Notes: a model not told the origin generated them from the letters alone. Counted from the first letter of the stretch, positions 25,287-35,302 are shown. The stretch is 64,000 nucleotides of DNA from Kineococcus gynurae (GCF_050871315.1 NZ_JBJLRE010000016.1); one strand, 5' to 3'. Made by a program: numbers and translations.

Positions 25287-25985
25287 GTGGAACCACCGAC
25301 CCGTGGGGCCGAGACGCGGGGCCGCATCCTCGAGGCCGCGATGGCCCTGTTCGAGGAGAACGGCTACGAGAAGACGACGATGCGGGCGGTCGCGACCCGG
25401 GCCGGGGTCAGCCTCGGCAACGCGTACTACTGGTTCGGGTCCAAGCAGGACCTCGTGCAGGGGTACTACGAACGCATCCAGGCCGAGCACCTCGTCGCCT
25501 GCACCGGGGCCCTGCGCGGCCTCACCTCGCTGGCCGACCGGTGGACGGTCTACGAGCTCACGTTCCTCGACGTGGCCCGCCCCTGGCACCGGTTCGCCGG
25601 GAAGTTCTTCGCCCTGGCCGCCGACCCGAACAGTTCCGTGAGTCCCTTCAGCCCCGAGTCCGGCCCCGCCCGGGAGGCCGCGGTGGCCATCGCGCGAACC
25701 GTGGTCGAGGGCAGCACCGACCGGATGGACGCCCGGCTGCGCGCGGAACTGCCCGAACTGCTCTGGCTGGCCCACCTCGGCGTCACGGTCCACTGGGTCC
25801 ACGACCGCAGTTCCGGCCAACGGCGCAGCACCGCCCTGGTGCGGCGGGTGGCCCCGCTGCTCGGGCGGACGCTGCCCCTCACCCGGCTGAAACTCCTGCG
25901 CGGCCCTCTCCACGACCTGCTCGACGTCGTCGCCGACGTGCGCGCGCCCGAACCCGAACCCGAGACCCGAGGAGCCCGGTCATGA
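25287..25985 (+). CDS. TetR family regulator of the epimerase operon
   Basis: A 232-residue TetR protein with helix-turn-helix TRGRILEAAMALFEENGYEKTTMRAVATRAGVSLGNAYYWFGSKQDLVQ. The C-terminal domain is long and ends in an acidic tail. GTG 25287 follows an AAGGGGGCGAG ribosome site. It overlaps the epimerase gene by ATGA, and a TTGAAC/GTTCAA palindrome lies 16 nt upstream. TetR genes of this type commonly precede TIGR01777 epimerases in actinobacteria, and the regulator likely controls itself and the epimerase. Confidence 0.87.
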   Translation: MEPPTRGAETRGRILEAAMALFEENGYEKTTMRAVATRAGVSLGNAYYWFGSKQDLVQGYYERIQAEHLVACTGALRGLTSLADRWTVYELTFLDVARPWHRFAGKFFALAADPNSSVSPFSPESGPAREAAVAIARTVVEGSTDRMDARLRAELPELLWLAHLGVTVHWVHDRSSGQRRSTALVRRVAPLLGRTLPLTRLKLLRGPLHDLLDVVADVRAPEPEPETRGARS

Positions 25986-26995
25986 AGGTCGTCATCCCCG
26001 GCGGGACGGGTCAGGTCGGCGGGATCCTCCGCCGCGCGCTGCACCGGGAGGGCGCCGAGGTCGTCGTGCTCGGCCGCCACCCGGTCGGGCTCGAGCCCGG
26101 TATCCGCCACCGGGTCTGGGACGGACGGACCCTGGGCGACTGGGCCGAGGAGGTCGACGGGGCCGACGCGGTGGTGAACCTGGCCGGGCGCAGCGTCAGC
26201 TGCCGCTACACCGACGACAACCTGCGCACGATGATGGCCTCGCGCGTCGACTCGACCCGGGTCGTCGGTGAGGCGATCGCCCGCGCCGCCCAGCCCCCCG
26301 CGGTGTGGTTGCAGGCCAGCACCGCCACGGTCTACGCCGATGCCCGCAGCCGCGCCGACGACCGGCCCCACGACGAGGCCACCGGGTTCCTCGGAGGGGA
26401 GGAACCCGGTGTCCCCCTCTACTGGGAGTACAGCGTCCGGATCGCCCGACGCTGGGAGGAGGCGTTGTTCGGTGCTCCCACCCCGCGGACCCGACGGGTG
26501 GCGCTGCGCTCGGCGATGGTGATGAGCCCCGATCGCGGCGGGATCTTCGACTACCTGTCGTGGATGGCCCGTCTCGGCCTGGGCGGCCCCGTCGCGGGCG
26601 GGGAGCAGTACGTCTCCTGGCTGCACGAGACCGACCTCGTGCGGGCCGTCGAGTTCCTGCTGCACCGTGACGACCTCGACGGCCCGGTGATCCTGGCCGC
26701 CCCGGAACCGCTCCCCCAGCGCGAGTTCATGCGGGACCTGCGCCGGGCCTGGGGGGTGCCGGTCGGCCTGCCGGCGACGGCGGGCATGGCCGCCCTCGGC
26801 GCGCTCGTCCTGCGCACCGACCCCGAGCTGCTGCTCAAGAGCCGACGCGTGGTCCCGGGTCGGCTGCTGGCGGCGGGGTTCGAGTTCGCCCACCCGCGCT
26901 GGGCTCCGGCGGCGGTGGAGCTGCGGGCCCGGGCTGGCAGGAGGGGCACCACCACGTCCGCCGTCGCTCGGGATCACCCGGCACCTCGGGGATGA
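25982..26995 (+). CDS. TIGR01777-type epimerase (NAD-dependent, DUF1731)
   Basis: A 337-residue short-chain-type epimerase with the nucleotide motif VIPGGTGQVGGILRRAL, the early AVVNLAGRSVSCRYTDDN and the C-terminal DUF1731 part (LLLKSRRVVPGRLLAAGFEFAHPRWAPAAVELR). The usual catalytic YxxxK is replaced by YWEYSVRIARRWE, as in this subfamily. The substrate is unknown. The core ends near base 26934; the last 20 residues are a low-complexity tail that overlaps the opposite Nei gene by 161 bp. Confidence 0.85.
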   Translation: MKVVIPGGTGQVGGILRRALHREGAEVVVLGRHPVGLEPGIRHRVWDGRTLGDWAEEVDGADAVVNLAGRSVSCRYTDDNLRTMMASRVDSTRVVGEAIARAAQPPAVWLQASTATVYADARSRADDRPHDEATGFLGGEEPGVPLYWEYSVRIARRWEEALFGAPTPRTRRVALRSAMVMSPDRGGIFDYLSWMARLGLGGPVAGGEQYVSWLHETDLVRAVEFLLHRDDLDGPVILAAPEPLPQREFMRDLRRAWGVPVGLPATAGMAALGALVLRTDPELLLKSRRVVPGRLLAAGFEFAHPRWAPAAVELRARAGRRGTTTSAVARDHPAPRG

Positions 26996-27725
26996 CCTCG
27001 ACCGTCGTCCCGCAGCGCCGGCACGGCTGACCGGCCCGCCCCGACACCCAGTGCTGCCGCCCCGGGCGGGTGTCCCCCGTCGTCACCTGCGGGGCTCCCG
27101 CGGGACTGACGGAGAACCGCAGCGCCTTGATCGCGAGCCGGACGAGCGGTTCGGTCCGGACCTCTCCCACGGGCACCCAGGGGGAGAGCCCGCGCAGGTA
27201 GCAGAGCTCGTCGGCCCACAGGTTGCCGATCCCGGCGAGGTTGCGCTGGTCGAGCAGGGCCGCCTTGACCGTCCGGTCCGGACGCCGCCCCAGGCGCCGG
27301 ACCGCCTCCGCCACCAGGTCGTCGACGGGCGTGACGAGGTCGAGCAGGTCGGGCCCCAGGTGACCGACCGCGTCGGCCTCGTCGGCGGTGGGCAGCAGCT
27401 CGACCACCGGCATCCGCAGGGCCGCGGCCGACGGCCCGTCGGTCAGCAGCAGGATGCGGATGTCCGGTTCGAGCCGGCGGGGCAGTCGCTTGCCGGGGGT
27501 GAGGACGCTCCACTCGCCGTCCATCCGCAGGTGGGTGTGCAGGGTCACGCCGGTGGAGAACCGGGTCAGCAGGTGCTTGCCGCGCGAGGCCGTGCCCAGG
27601 ACCGTCGCGCCGGTCAGGTCCGCCGTGGCGTGCTGGGGGACCCGGAAGTCGGAGCGGAGGACCTCGTGCCCGTCCAGCCGGGACAACCGCCGGGCCGCCC
27701 GGAACACGCTGTCACCCTCCGGCAT
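26835..27725 (-). CDS. Fpg/Nei family DNA glycosylase
   Basis: A 296-residue base-excision repair glycosylase. It begins MPEGDSVFRAARRL, with catalytic Pro2 and Glu3. The helix-two-turn-helix region is LLDQRNLAGIGNLWADELCYL, and a C-terminal zinc finger runs CRRCG...CPSC. It excises oxidised bases and nicks the site. Similarity is closest to the mycobacterial Nei2-type. ATG 27725 is preceded by GAGG. A 32-residue Pro-rich tail beyond the finger overlaps the convergent epimerase gene. The divergent Pit gene is 122 bp upstream. Confidence 0.9.
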   Translation of the reverse strand: MPEGDSVFRAARRLSRLDGHEVLRSDFRVPQHATADLTGATVLGTASRGKHLLTRFSTGVTLHTHLRMDGEWSVLTPGKRLPRRLEPDIRILLLTDGPSAAALRMPVVELLPTADEADAVGHLGPDLLDLVTPVDDLVAEAVRRLGRRPDRTVKAALLDQRNLAGIGNLWADELCYLRGLSPWVPVGEVRTEPLVRLAIKALRFSVSPAGAPQVTTGDTRPGRQHWVSGRAGQPCRRCGTTVEVIPEVPGDPERRRTWWCPSCQPGPAAPPPPEPSAGGRTRTPPPAADPGPRVGS

Positions 27726-27763
27726 CTCACCCTCCGTCCTCGCTCGATCACCAAGTTCCGGGT

Positions 27764-27785
27764 CCTCGATGAACTGTGGATGAAC
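27764..27785 (-). promoter_or_regulatory. Pho-box-like direct repeat upstream of pit
   Basis: Two adjacent 11-bp units, gttcatccaca and gttcatcgagg on the minus strand, share GTTCATC. Actinobacterial PhoP boxes are 11-bp direct repeats with GTTCACC-like cores, so this suits PhoP binding. It lies between the divergent Nei and phosphate transporter genes, 60 nt before the transporter start. Only two units are clear. Confidence 0.5.
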
Positions 27786-27847
27786 ACTCGCGAGGTCTGG
27801 GTGATGGGGCTTCCGGCGGGCCTCCCCGTGCCTCACCGTTGGCCTAC

Positions 27848-29065
<1,218 letters not shown>

Positions 29066-29081
29066 GCCCGAGAGGAACCGC

Positions 29082-29381
29082 ATGTCCGCCCTGCTGCCCC
29101 TCGCGACCGAGGCCCTCGGCCGCATCCTGATCGCCGCCCTGGTCCTCGGGGCCGGGATCCCCGTCCTGTTCTCCGCGGGCATCCGGTCCCTGGCCTGGGG
29201 TGCGGGCGGGGACGCCGAGACCGGTGGCGCCCCGGGCCACCCGCTCGGCCGGCCGCTCGCCGTCGTGTGCTTCGCGGTCGTCGTGGCCGCGGTCGCGCTC
29301 GGGGTCACGTTCATCGTGGCCAGCGGTTTCGGCAAGGCCCTGAGTTTCGACTCCGTGATCCCGACCCTGGTCGACAAGTAA
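29082..29381 (+). CDS. small two-helix membrane protein downstream of pit
   Basis: A 99-residue protein with two hydrophobic helices (about residues 12-35 and 60-82) and a Gly-rich loop between. It ends FGKALSFDSVIPTLVDK. It begins 16 nt past the pit stop with a GAGAGGAA ribosome site, so it is in the pit operon. It is not a known family to me. It may be a small accessory of the transporter; this is context only. Confidence 0.75.
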   Translation: MSALLPLATEALGRILIAALVLGAGIPVLFSAGIRSLAWGAGGDAETGGAPGHPLGRPLAVVCFAVVVAAVALGVTFIVASGFGKALSFDSVIPTLVDK

Positions 29382-29391
29382 GGGAGAGCCG

Positions 29392-29697
29392 ATGGCGAAC
29401 GCCGCCGCCCTGCCCGGACGTGTCCTGGACTGGCTGCGGGCCGGGTACCCCACCGGGGTGCCGCGCCAGGACTACGTCGCCCTCCTCGGTCTGCTGCGTC
29501 GCAAGCTGACCGAGGAGGAAGTCCACTCCATCGCCGGTGAACTGGCCGGGATGGCCCGCGTCGGTGAGGTCATCACCGTCGCCGACGTCGAACGCCTCAT
29601 CACCCGCGCGACCCTCGACGAACCGGGCGAGGCCGACGTCGCCCGGGTCTCGGCCCGGCTCGCCGCCGGCGGGTGGCCGCTCGCCCGGATCGGGTGA
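29392..29697 (+). CDS. DUF3349 protein
   Basis: A 101-residue DUF3349 protein. The N-terminal RVLDWLRAGYPTGVPRQDYVALLGLLRRKLTEEE and the later VGEVITVADVERLITRATL are typical. Mycobacterial members are small helical proteins of unknown function. It starts 10 nt after the preceding gene with an AGGGAGAG ribosome site and is probably the last gene of the pit operon. Confidence 0.82.
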   Translation: MANAAALPGRVLDWLRAGYPTGVPRQDYVALLGLLRRKLTEEEVHSIAGELAGMARVGEVITVADVERLITRATLDEPGEADVARVSARLAAGGWPLARIG

Positions 29698-29705
29698 TCG
29701 ACCCC

Positions 29706-29711
29706 TACGGT
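29706..29711 (+). promoter_or_regulatory. -10 element (TACGGT) for membrane paralogue 1
   Basis: TACGGT stands exactly 6 nt before GTG 29718, giving a leaderless start. It lies in the gap after DUF3349. Confidence 0.5.
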
Positions 29712-29717
29712 GAACGC

Positions 29718-30473
29718 GTGAGCGCCGTCGAAGAACCCCCGTCGCGGCAGCCCCGGCAACCCCCGTGGGTCTGGGTCGTCGCCGTCGCCTCGTTCCTGCT
29801 GCCGCTGCTGCTCGCGGACACCGTCCGACGGCTGGTCGGCGGGGAGCTGGACAGCGCCCTGTTCTCCCCCGACGAGGGTCCCGGTGACACCCCGACCACC
29901 TACGTGACGATCGAGGGCACCCCGCCGACGCTCGGGGACCGTCTGGGCCTCCTCTGGCAGCTCGGCTACTTCGGGCTGGGGAGCAGCCTGGGCGTGGCGG
30001 CCCTCCCCCCGATCGCCCTGGCGGTTCTGGCGCGGACGGGGACGCCGATCGCCCGAGCCGCGCGCCTCGCCGTCGCCGCGGCCGCCGGCGTCACCGCCCT
30101 CGCGCTGGGCGCGCTGGCGGTGCAGACGATGCTCGCCGTCGCGGGGGCGAACCAGGACGGGTCGGACTCCGACACCTCGTGGTTCGGCAGTTCCTTCCAG
30201 CTGCTGCCCAACCTCGTGCAGTTCCTGACCGTGGCCCTCCTGCTCGGGGTGGCGGCCTGGCTGCTGCTCCGGCCGGGCGCCCGGCACGTCCCGGCGGTCG
30301 TCGGACCGGACGAGGACGACGAACCGGACGCGAAGGACGAGGACGGGGACGACGCCGAGGTGGGGGTCGTCGAGGTCCAGGACGAACCGGAACCCCGTCC
30401 GACGCCCGCGGTTCCCGCCCCGGAACCGGAGCGTTGGGAGTACGACCCGGCCGACTACCACCGCCCCCGCTGA
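29718..30473 (+). CDS. membrane protein, tandem paralogue 1
   Basis: A 251-residue protein with about four hydrophobic helices, then an acidic linker of Glu/Asp/Pro residues and a fixed C-terminus WEYDPADYHRPR. The first helix is preceded by PPWVWVVAVAS. It shares its layout with the next gene: near-identical start (WVWVVAVASF / WVWALVAAS), GGELDxxxF, a TPPT/TPPD segment and the same C-terminal motif. I know no named family. The conserved tail after a flexible linker suggests a binding motif. Confidence 0.75.
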   Translation: MSAVEEPPSRQPRQPPWVWVVAVASFLLPLLLADTVRRLVGGELDSALFSPDEGPGDTPTTYVTIEGTPPTLGDRLGLLWQLGYFGLGSSLGVAALPPIALAVLARTGTPIARAARLAVAAAAGVTALALGALAVQTMLAVAGANQDGSDSDTSWFGSSFQLLPNLVQFLTVALLLGVAAWLLLRPGARHVPAVVGPDEDDEPDAKDEDGDDAEVGVVEVQDEPEPRPTPAVPAPEPERWEYDPADYHRPR

Positions 30474-30481
30474 TCCCCGCC

Positions 30482-30487
30482 TACCGT
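30482..30487 (+). promoter_or_regulatory. -10 element (TACCGT) for membrane paralogue 2
   Basis: TACCGT stands exactly 6 nt before GTG 30494. The same geometry as for paralogue 1 suggests that each copy carries its own leaderless promoter. Confidence 0.5.
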
Positions 30488-30493
30488 GGGCGG

Positions 30494-31213
30494 GTGGACC
30501 GTCGTCAGCCGTGGTGGGTGTGGGCCCTGGTCGCCGCGTCGGCGGTGGCCCTGCTCGGTGTCCTGGAGGTCGTCCGCGAGGCGTTGGGCGGGGAGCTGGA
30601 CCCGTTCATGTTCGGTTCCAGCGGGGTCGGCCCGGACGGGCTGATCGAGTACACGACGTCCGACGGAACCCCGCCCGACCAGGTCGACCGGTTCTGGGGC
30701 CTGTCCCAGCTGCTCTCCCAGGTCGGCACCGCGCCGCTGATCGCGGCCGCATTGCCCCTGGCGACCCTGGCCGCGCTGGTGCGGGCCGGCCTGCACGTCG
30801 GCCGATCGGCCCGGCTGGCGGCCGCCGTCGTCGCCGGCGTCGGGACCGTGGTCTGCGTGGTGGGATTCGTGACCTCGGTCCGGTCGATGGACACGGGGGC
30901 GGGGATCCCGGCGTTGCCCTGGGCGATGCGGGGCAGCACCCTGTCCACCCTGCCCGACCTCGGGCAGTTCCTGGCCGTGGCCGTCGTGCTGGCCGTCTCG
31001 GCGTGGGGTCTGCTGCGGTTCGCGACGGACCCCGTCGAAGAACCCGAGGAGCAGGAACCCGACGGCGACGCGCCGACCCTGGTCGAACCGCCGGGGGTCG
31101 TGGCGCCCCGGCCGGCCCACGCGGACCCGCGACCTGAACCTCGACCCGAGCCGGAACCGGAATCGGGGCCGGGTTGGGGTTACGACCCGGCCGACTACCG
31201 CCGCCCCCGCTGA
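30494..31213 (+). CDS. membrane protein, tandem paralogue 2
   Basis: A 239-residue protein with about four hydrophobic helices and a Pro/Glu-rich linker, ending GWGYDPADYRRPR. It is the tandem copy of the gene 20 nt upstream, sharing WWVWALVAAS, GGELDPFMFG and the terminal motif. Sequence between the landmarks is strongly diverged. No enzymatic motif is seen. Predicted N- and C-termini both face the cytoplasm if four helices are right. Confidence 0.75.
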   Translation: MDRRQPWWVWALVAASAVALLGVLEVVREALGGELDPFMFGSSGVGPDGLIEYTTSDGTPPDQVDRFWGLSQLLSQVGTAPLIAAALPLATLAALVRAGLHVGRSARLAAAVVAGVGTVVCVVGFVTSVRSMDTGAGIPALPWAMRGSTLSTLPDLGQFLAVAVVLAVSAWGLLRFATDPVEEPEEQEPDGDAPTLVEPPGVVAPRPAHADPRPEPRPEPEPESGPGWGYDPADYRRPR

Positions 31214-31228
31214 GTCCCGGACCGGGAC
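31214..31228. terminator. short hairpin between convergent genes
   Basis: gtcccg-gac-cgggac is an inverted repeat in the 24-bp gap between the stop codons of membrane paralogue 2 and the surface protein. It could terminate both transcripts. The loop is only three bases. Confidence 0.45.
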
Positions 31229-31237
31229 CGGCCGGCC

Positions 31238-34200
31238 TCAGTCGCGCAGCAGGCGTCCGAACGCCGTGACCGGACCGTCCTCGAGGCTGTTCGGGCCGCC
31301 GAAGGCGAACCCGGTCCGGGCCCCGGCGTCGGTGGCCGCGGTGACCGCGGTGCGGGCGGTGGCGGTGAGGTCGTCGCCCCGGGTCAGCACGAGCGGCCCC
31401 TGCAGCACGCCCATCGCCGCGGCGCCGACCAACGCGTCGGGCCAGGCGGTGCCCGAGGCGAGCCCGACCGCCCGGGCGGTACCCGGGAACCCTTCGGCCA
31501 GCAGGCGGGCGGTGTCGTAGCGGTCGGCGCCGACGACGGCCGCCCGGGTCGCCGCGGCCGCCGCGGGGGCGGGCAGGCTCCCGGCCGCCGTCCGGGCCGC
31601 CCCGCCGACGGGCACGGTGCGGGCCCCGGTGGGATCGACGCGGGCCAGGAACTGCGCGGTGACGGCGGGCAGCACCGGACCGGCGCTGAGCACGACGGTC
31701 CCGTCGGTGGCGGCGGCGAGCGCGGACACCGTCAGGCCGTCGGGGTAGTCGACGCCGGAGACCAGGTAGACCGGACCGGCCCCGCCGATCTGCTCGGCCG
31801 TCCGCACCGCGGTCGCGTAGCGGTTCGCGCCCCCGAGTCGTTCGACCTCGTAGGTGCGGTCCAGGTCGGCGAGCTGGTCGGCCACCGTGGCGGAGACGGC
31901 CGAGTCGGACCCGAGGACGTAGACCGTGCCACCCGGACGGACCAGCCGACGGACCTCGGCGGCCACACCCGAGTCCAGGTCGGCCGACCCGGTGAGCAGC
32001 AGCGGGCCGCCGACCTTCGCGGCCAGGCGCGCGCCGCCGATCGAGTCGGCGAACGTCGTCGAGGTCGCCACGACGGCGGCGGTCGCCCGGGCCGCCACGG
32101 GGAACACCTGCTGGGCCGCGACTACGGACGTCTGCACCCGGGAGTTCCCGGACAACCGCAGCAGCGTGGGGGCCTGCGGGGTGGCGGAGACGACGACGCT
32201 CGCCGCCCCTGCGCCGATCCCGGAGACCGCCCGGACGGTGACGGGGTAGCTCTGCCCGTTGGCGACCCCGGTGACCGTGGCCCGCAGGGTTCCGCCCGCG
32301 GTCGTCGTCGTCAGGGCCCGGAACGAACGGCCCCCGTCGGTCGAGACCTCGTACCCGGTGATCGCCGACGTGCCCGCCGGTCCGGCGACGAAGGTCAGGG
32401 CGAGGGAGTTGTTGGCACCGGTGACGGTCAGCCCGGTCGGGGCGCCGGGAGCGTTCTGCACGGCCACCGGGGCGAGCGCCACCGTGACCGGCAGCGCCAT
32501 CTGCCGGGTCGTGCCGGTCGGGGTGACCCCGGCCGCGAAGAACGTGTGGCCCCCCGGCGTGAGGGACGAGGGCACCGTCACCGGCTGGGAGAAGTTCCCT
32601 TGGCCGTCGGTGGTGACCGTGGCGAGCGCGGTGGGGGTGGAGTAGATGGCGATCGACGCCGTGGAGAACGGGGCGAAACCCGTCCCGACCACGACGACCT
32701 GCTCACCGATGGCCGGTTGCGTGGGGTTCCCGACCGCGGTCAGCGTGGTCGGGACGGCCGGGGGCAACGCCGCCGGAACCGTGGGCGGGTCCGCCTCGAC
32801 CGCGGCGGACGGGCTGCTGGGAACCGAGTCCACGCCGTTGGCCCCGAGCGAGACCACGGTCACCTGGTCGTTCGTCCCGGCCACCGCGCCCAGGACGCAG
32901 GAACGCACCGTCGGGTCGGTCACCGTGCAGGAACCCCCGCCGTTGACGGCGGTGGCGCGGTACCCGGTGACGTTCGTGAGCGATCCGGGCAACGGCCAGC
33001 TCGCCAGGATCGACGACTCCCCCGGAACCGCGGTCGGGGTCGAGGGGGCCGAGACCCGGTAGGGGGTCACCGAACCGTCCGCGGTGTCGGTGTCGCCCAC
33101 CGCGTTCGTCGCCCGCAACCGGACCTGGTCGGTGCTCCCGTTGGTCAGACCGGGGACGTCGACGTAACCCACCCCCGGGCCGGTGAACGTGGGGGTCACC
33201 GGGACGAAACTCCCGACGCTCGCGACGCGGTAGGCGTACCCGGTGACCGGGGAGCCCCCGTCGGCGACCGCGAAGGTGATGCGGGCCGAGGAGTCCCGGC
33301 CGACGAAACCCACGTTCGAGAGCACGGGCGGGCGGGCCGGTGTTCCGGGCCGGCTCGTGGAGGCGGCTCCGGGTCCACCGGCGTTCAGCGCCCGGACCCG
33401 CACGGGGTAGTTCTGCCCGTTGGTCAGACCGGAGAGCGTGCCGACCTCGAGACCACCCGACGACGACGTGCTCAGCGGGGCCCAGGTCGCGCCGTCGTCG
33501 CGGCTGGCCTCGTACCCCGTGACGGGGGTTCCGCCGTACCCGGTGGGCGGGGTGATCGACAGGGTGAGTGCCGCGTCCCTGCGGGAGACCGACAACCCGG
33601 GGGCGCTCGCGCGCACGTCGGGGGTGAGGGTTCCGGCGCCGCGCGCGGGGCCGGCGCCGATCGCGTTCACGGCCCGGACCTCGACGGCGTAGGCCGTGCC
33701 GTTGGTGAGACCGGAGACCGTCCCGGTCAGCCCGGAACCGCTGACCGTGGTGGGCAGCGTGACCCAGGAACCCGTGCCGTTGAGCCGGTACTCGTAGCGC
33801 TGGACCGGCGAACCCCCGTCGGCACCGGGGGTGAGGGCGAGGGCGAGGGCGGCGTTCTGCGACTCCCCGGTCAGGGCCACGGGAACCGAGGGCGGCCCGG
33901 CGGGGAGGGTGGTCCCGGCCGCGGCGGGGGACCCGGCGCCGGAGGAGTTCAGGGCCCGGACCCGGACGGTCGTCGCCACCCCGTTCGCCAGCCCGTCGAC
34001 GGTCGCCGCGAAGGCGGTTCCCGAACCCGGCGACGTCGTGAGGGACTGCCAGGTGGTCCCCCCGTCGACGGAACTCTCGTACCCCGTCGGGGAGCCCGCG
34101 GCCGGGGGGTCGAAGGCCAGCACGGCCGCCCCCGACCCCGCCGCCGTGGCGGTCAGGTTCAACGGCGCGGTGGGCACGGCGACGGGGGTGACCGAGGCGG

Positions 34201-35302
34201 TGGACACCTCACCCGGACCGTTCGCGTTGACCGCGCGGACGTCGACGGCGTGCGAGGTGCCGTTGCTGAGCCCGGTCACGACCAGCGAGGCGCTGCCCCC
34301 GGAGACGTTCGCGGCGACCGCGGTCCAGGAGCCCCCGTCGACCCGGTACTGGTAGCCGGTGATGGGTGAACCGTTGTCGGCCGGGACGGTGAAGTCCATC
34401 CGGGCGGAACCGTCGAGCGGGGTCGCGGTCAGTTTCGTGCTCGTCGGGCACCCGCCGACCTCGACCGTGACGGAGCCGTCACCCGTCCCCGTGGCCGTGC
34501 CGTTCACCTCGGCGGTGACGCCCTGGGGCACGTGGTTCGACCCGCCCCCGCCGCCGCCGGTCGTGGTGCTGGCCCCGGGGGTGGCGCCGCCGCCACCGCC
34601 GCCGAACCACCCGCCGCCCCCACCGCCGCCGGAGAGTCCGGTGCCGGGCGCGGTCCCGCCCCGGCCGCCGGCGAGCGCGGCGCCGTCGACCGGGGTGTCG
34701 GCCGGGGAACCGGCCATCGGCCCGGCCAGACCACCCGCGGTCTCCGTGCCCCCCGTCCCGGCGTTCGCACCGCCACCGGCGCTGCCGACGGGTCCGGCGT
34801 CGCCCCCCGGGGCGATCCCGCCCGCGTCGTCCCCGGCCCCACCGCCACCCCCGGCCACGAACGTCAGCGGGGATCCTCCGGACGCGGGGGTGATGACGAC
34901 GCGCGACGACCCGCCACCGGCCCCGGCGGAGTTCGCCCCCGCGCCGCCGTTGCCGGGTGAGTTCTTCGAGGCGCTGCGCGGACCGGCCTCGACGGTGACC
35001 TGGTCCAGCGCCGAGACCGGGACGGAGACGACCACGCGACCACCCCGACCGCCGCGGTTCAGGCCGTCCTGGGCCCCCGGGGTGCTGGACGCGGACGCAC
35101 CGGAGGCGCCGGTGATGTCGAGGAACACCCGGCAGCCGCCGGCGGAGAACGTCTGCGTCCCGCTCGCGGGGGTGAAGGTCTGCGGCACCGCGGCGGCGGT
35201 CGTCGTCGTCAGCGTGGTCACCGCGACCGTCGTGGTGAGGACCAGTCCCGGGACGAGTCCGGACGCGAGGAGGCGCGCGGCACGGCGCGGGGAGGTCGTC
35301 AC
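31238..35302 (-). CDS. large secreted surface protein with FN3-like domains and cell-wall-binding repeats
   Basis: A 1354-residue protein. Residues 1-40 form a signal peptide (RRAAR, then a hydrophobic Val/Leu/Thr stretch ending AAAVPQ). Residues about 60-260 are Gly-rich, with a GGGGGGGWFGGGG core. About six fibronectin-type-III-like domains follow, then an Ig/IPT-like domain (GEQVVVVGTGFAPFSTASIAIY) and one more FN3. The C-terminus has three cell-wall-binding repeats of the CW_binding_2 type, marked RLSGNSRVQTS, RLGGANRYATAVRTAEQIG and VVGADRYDTARLL. It is probably non-covalently attached to the wall and may act in adhesion. GTG 35302 is chosen: TACGGT lies 6 nt upstream and the next in-frame start adds a polar stretch before the signal peptide. 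Confidence 0.82.
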   Translation of the reverse strand: MTTSPRRAARLLASGLVPGLVLTTTVAVTTLTTTTAAAVPQTFTPASGTQTFSAGGCRVFLDITGASGASASSTPGAQDGLNRGGRGGRVVVSVPVSALDQVTVEAGPRSASKNSPGNGGAGANSAGAGGGSSRVVITPASGGSPLTFVAGGGGGAGDDAGGIAPGGDAGPVGSAGGGANAGTGGTETAGGLAGPMAGSPADTPVDGAALAGGRGGTAPGTGLSGGGGGGGWFGGGGGGATPGASTTTGGGGGGSNHVPQGVTAEVNGTATGTGDGSVTVEVGGCPTSTKLTATPLDGSARMDFTVPADNGSPITGYQYRVDGGSWTAVAANVSGGSASLVVTGLSNGTSHAVDVRAVNANGPGEVSTASVTPVAVPTAPLNLTATAAGSGAAVLAFDPPAAGSPTGYESSVDGGTTWQSLTTSPGSGTAFAATVDGLANGVATTVRVRALNSSGAGSPAAAGTTLPAGPPSVPVALTGESQNAALALALTPGADGGSPVQRYEYRLNGTGSWVTLPTTVSGSGLTGTVSGLTNGTAYAVEVRAVNAIGAGPARGAGTLTPDVRASAPGLSVSRRDAALTLSITPPTGYGGTPVTGYEASRDDGATWAPLSTSSSGGLEVGTLSGLTNGQNYPVRVRALNAGGPGAASTSRPGTPARPPVLSNVGFVGRDSSARITFAVADGGSPVTGYAYRVASVGSFVPVTPTFTGPGVGYVDVPGLTNGSTDQVRLRATNAVGDTDTADGSVTPYRVSAPSTPTAVPGESSILASWPLPGSLTNVTGYRATAVNGGGSCTVTDPTVRSCVLGAVAGTNDQVTVVSLGANGVDSVPSSPSAAVEADPPTVPAALPPAVPTTLTAVGNPTQPAIGEQVVVVGTGFAPFSTASIAIYSTPTALATVTTDGQGNFSQPVTVPSSLTPGGHTFFAAGVTPTGTTRQMALPVTVALAPVAVQNAPGAPTGLTVTGANNSLALTFVAGPAGTSAITGYEVSTDGGRSFRALTTTTAGGTLRATVTGVANGQSYPVTVRAVSGIGAGAASVVVSATPQAPTLLRLSGNSRVQTSVVAAQQVFPVAARATAAVVATSTTFADSIGGARLAAKVGGPLLLTGSADLDSGVAAEVRRLVRPGGTVYVLGSDSAVSATVADQLADLDRTYEVERLGGANRYATAVRTAEQIGGAGPVYLVSGVDYPDGLTVSALAAATDGTVVLSAGPVLPAVTAQFLARVDPTGARTVPVGGAARTAAGSLPAPAAAAATRAAVVGADRYDTARLLAEGFPGTARAVGLASGTAWPDALVGAAAMGVLQGPLVLTRGDDLTATARTAVTAATDAGARTGFAFGGPNSLEDGPVTAFGRLLRD

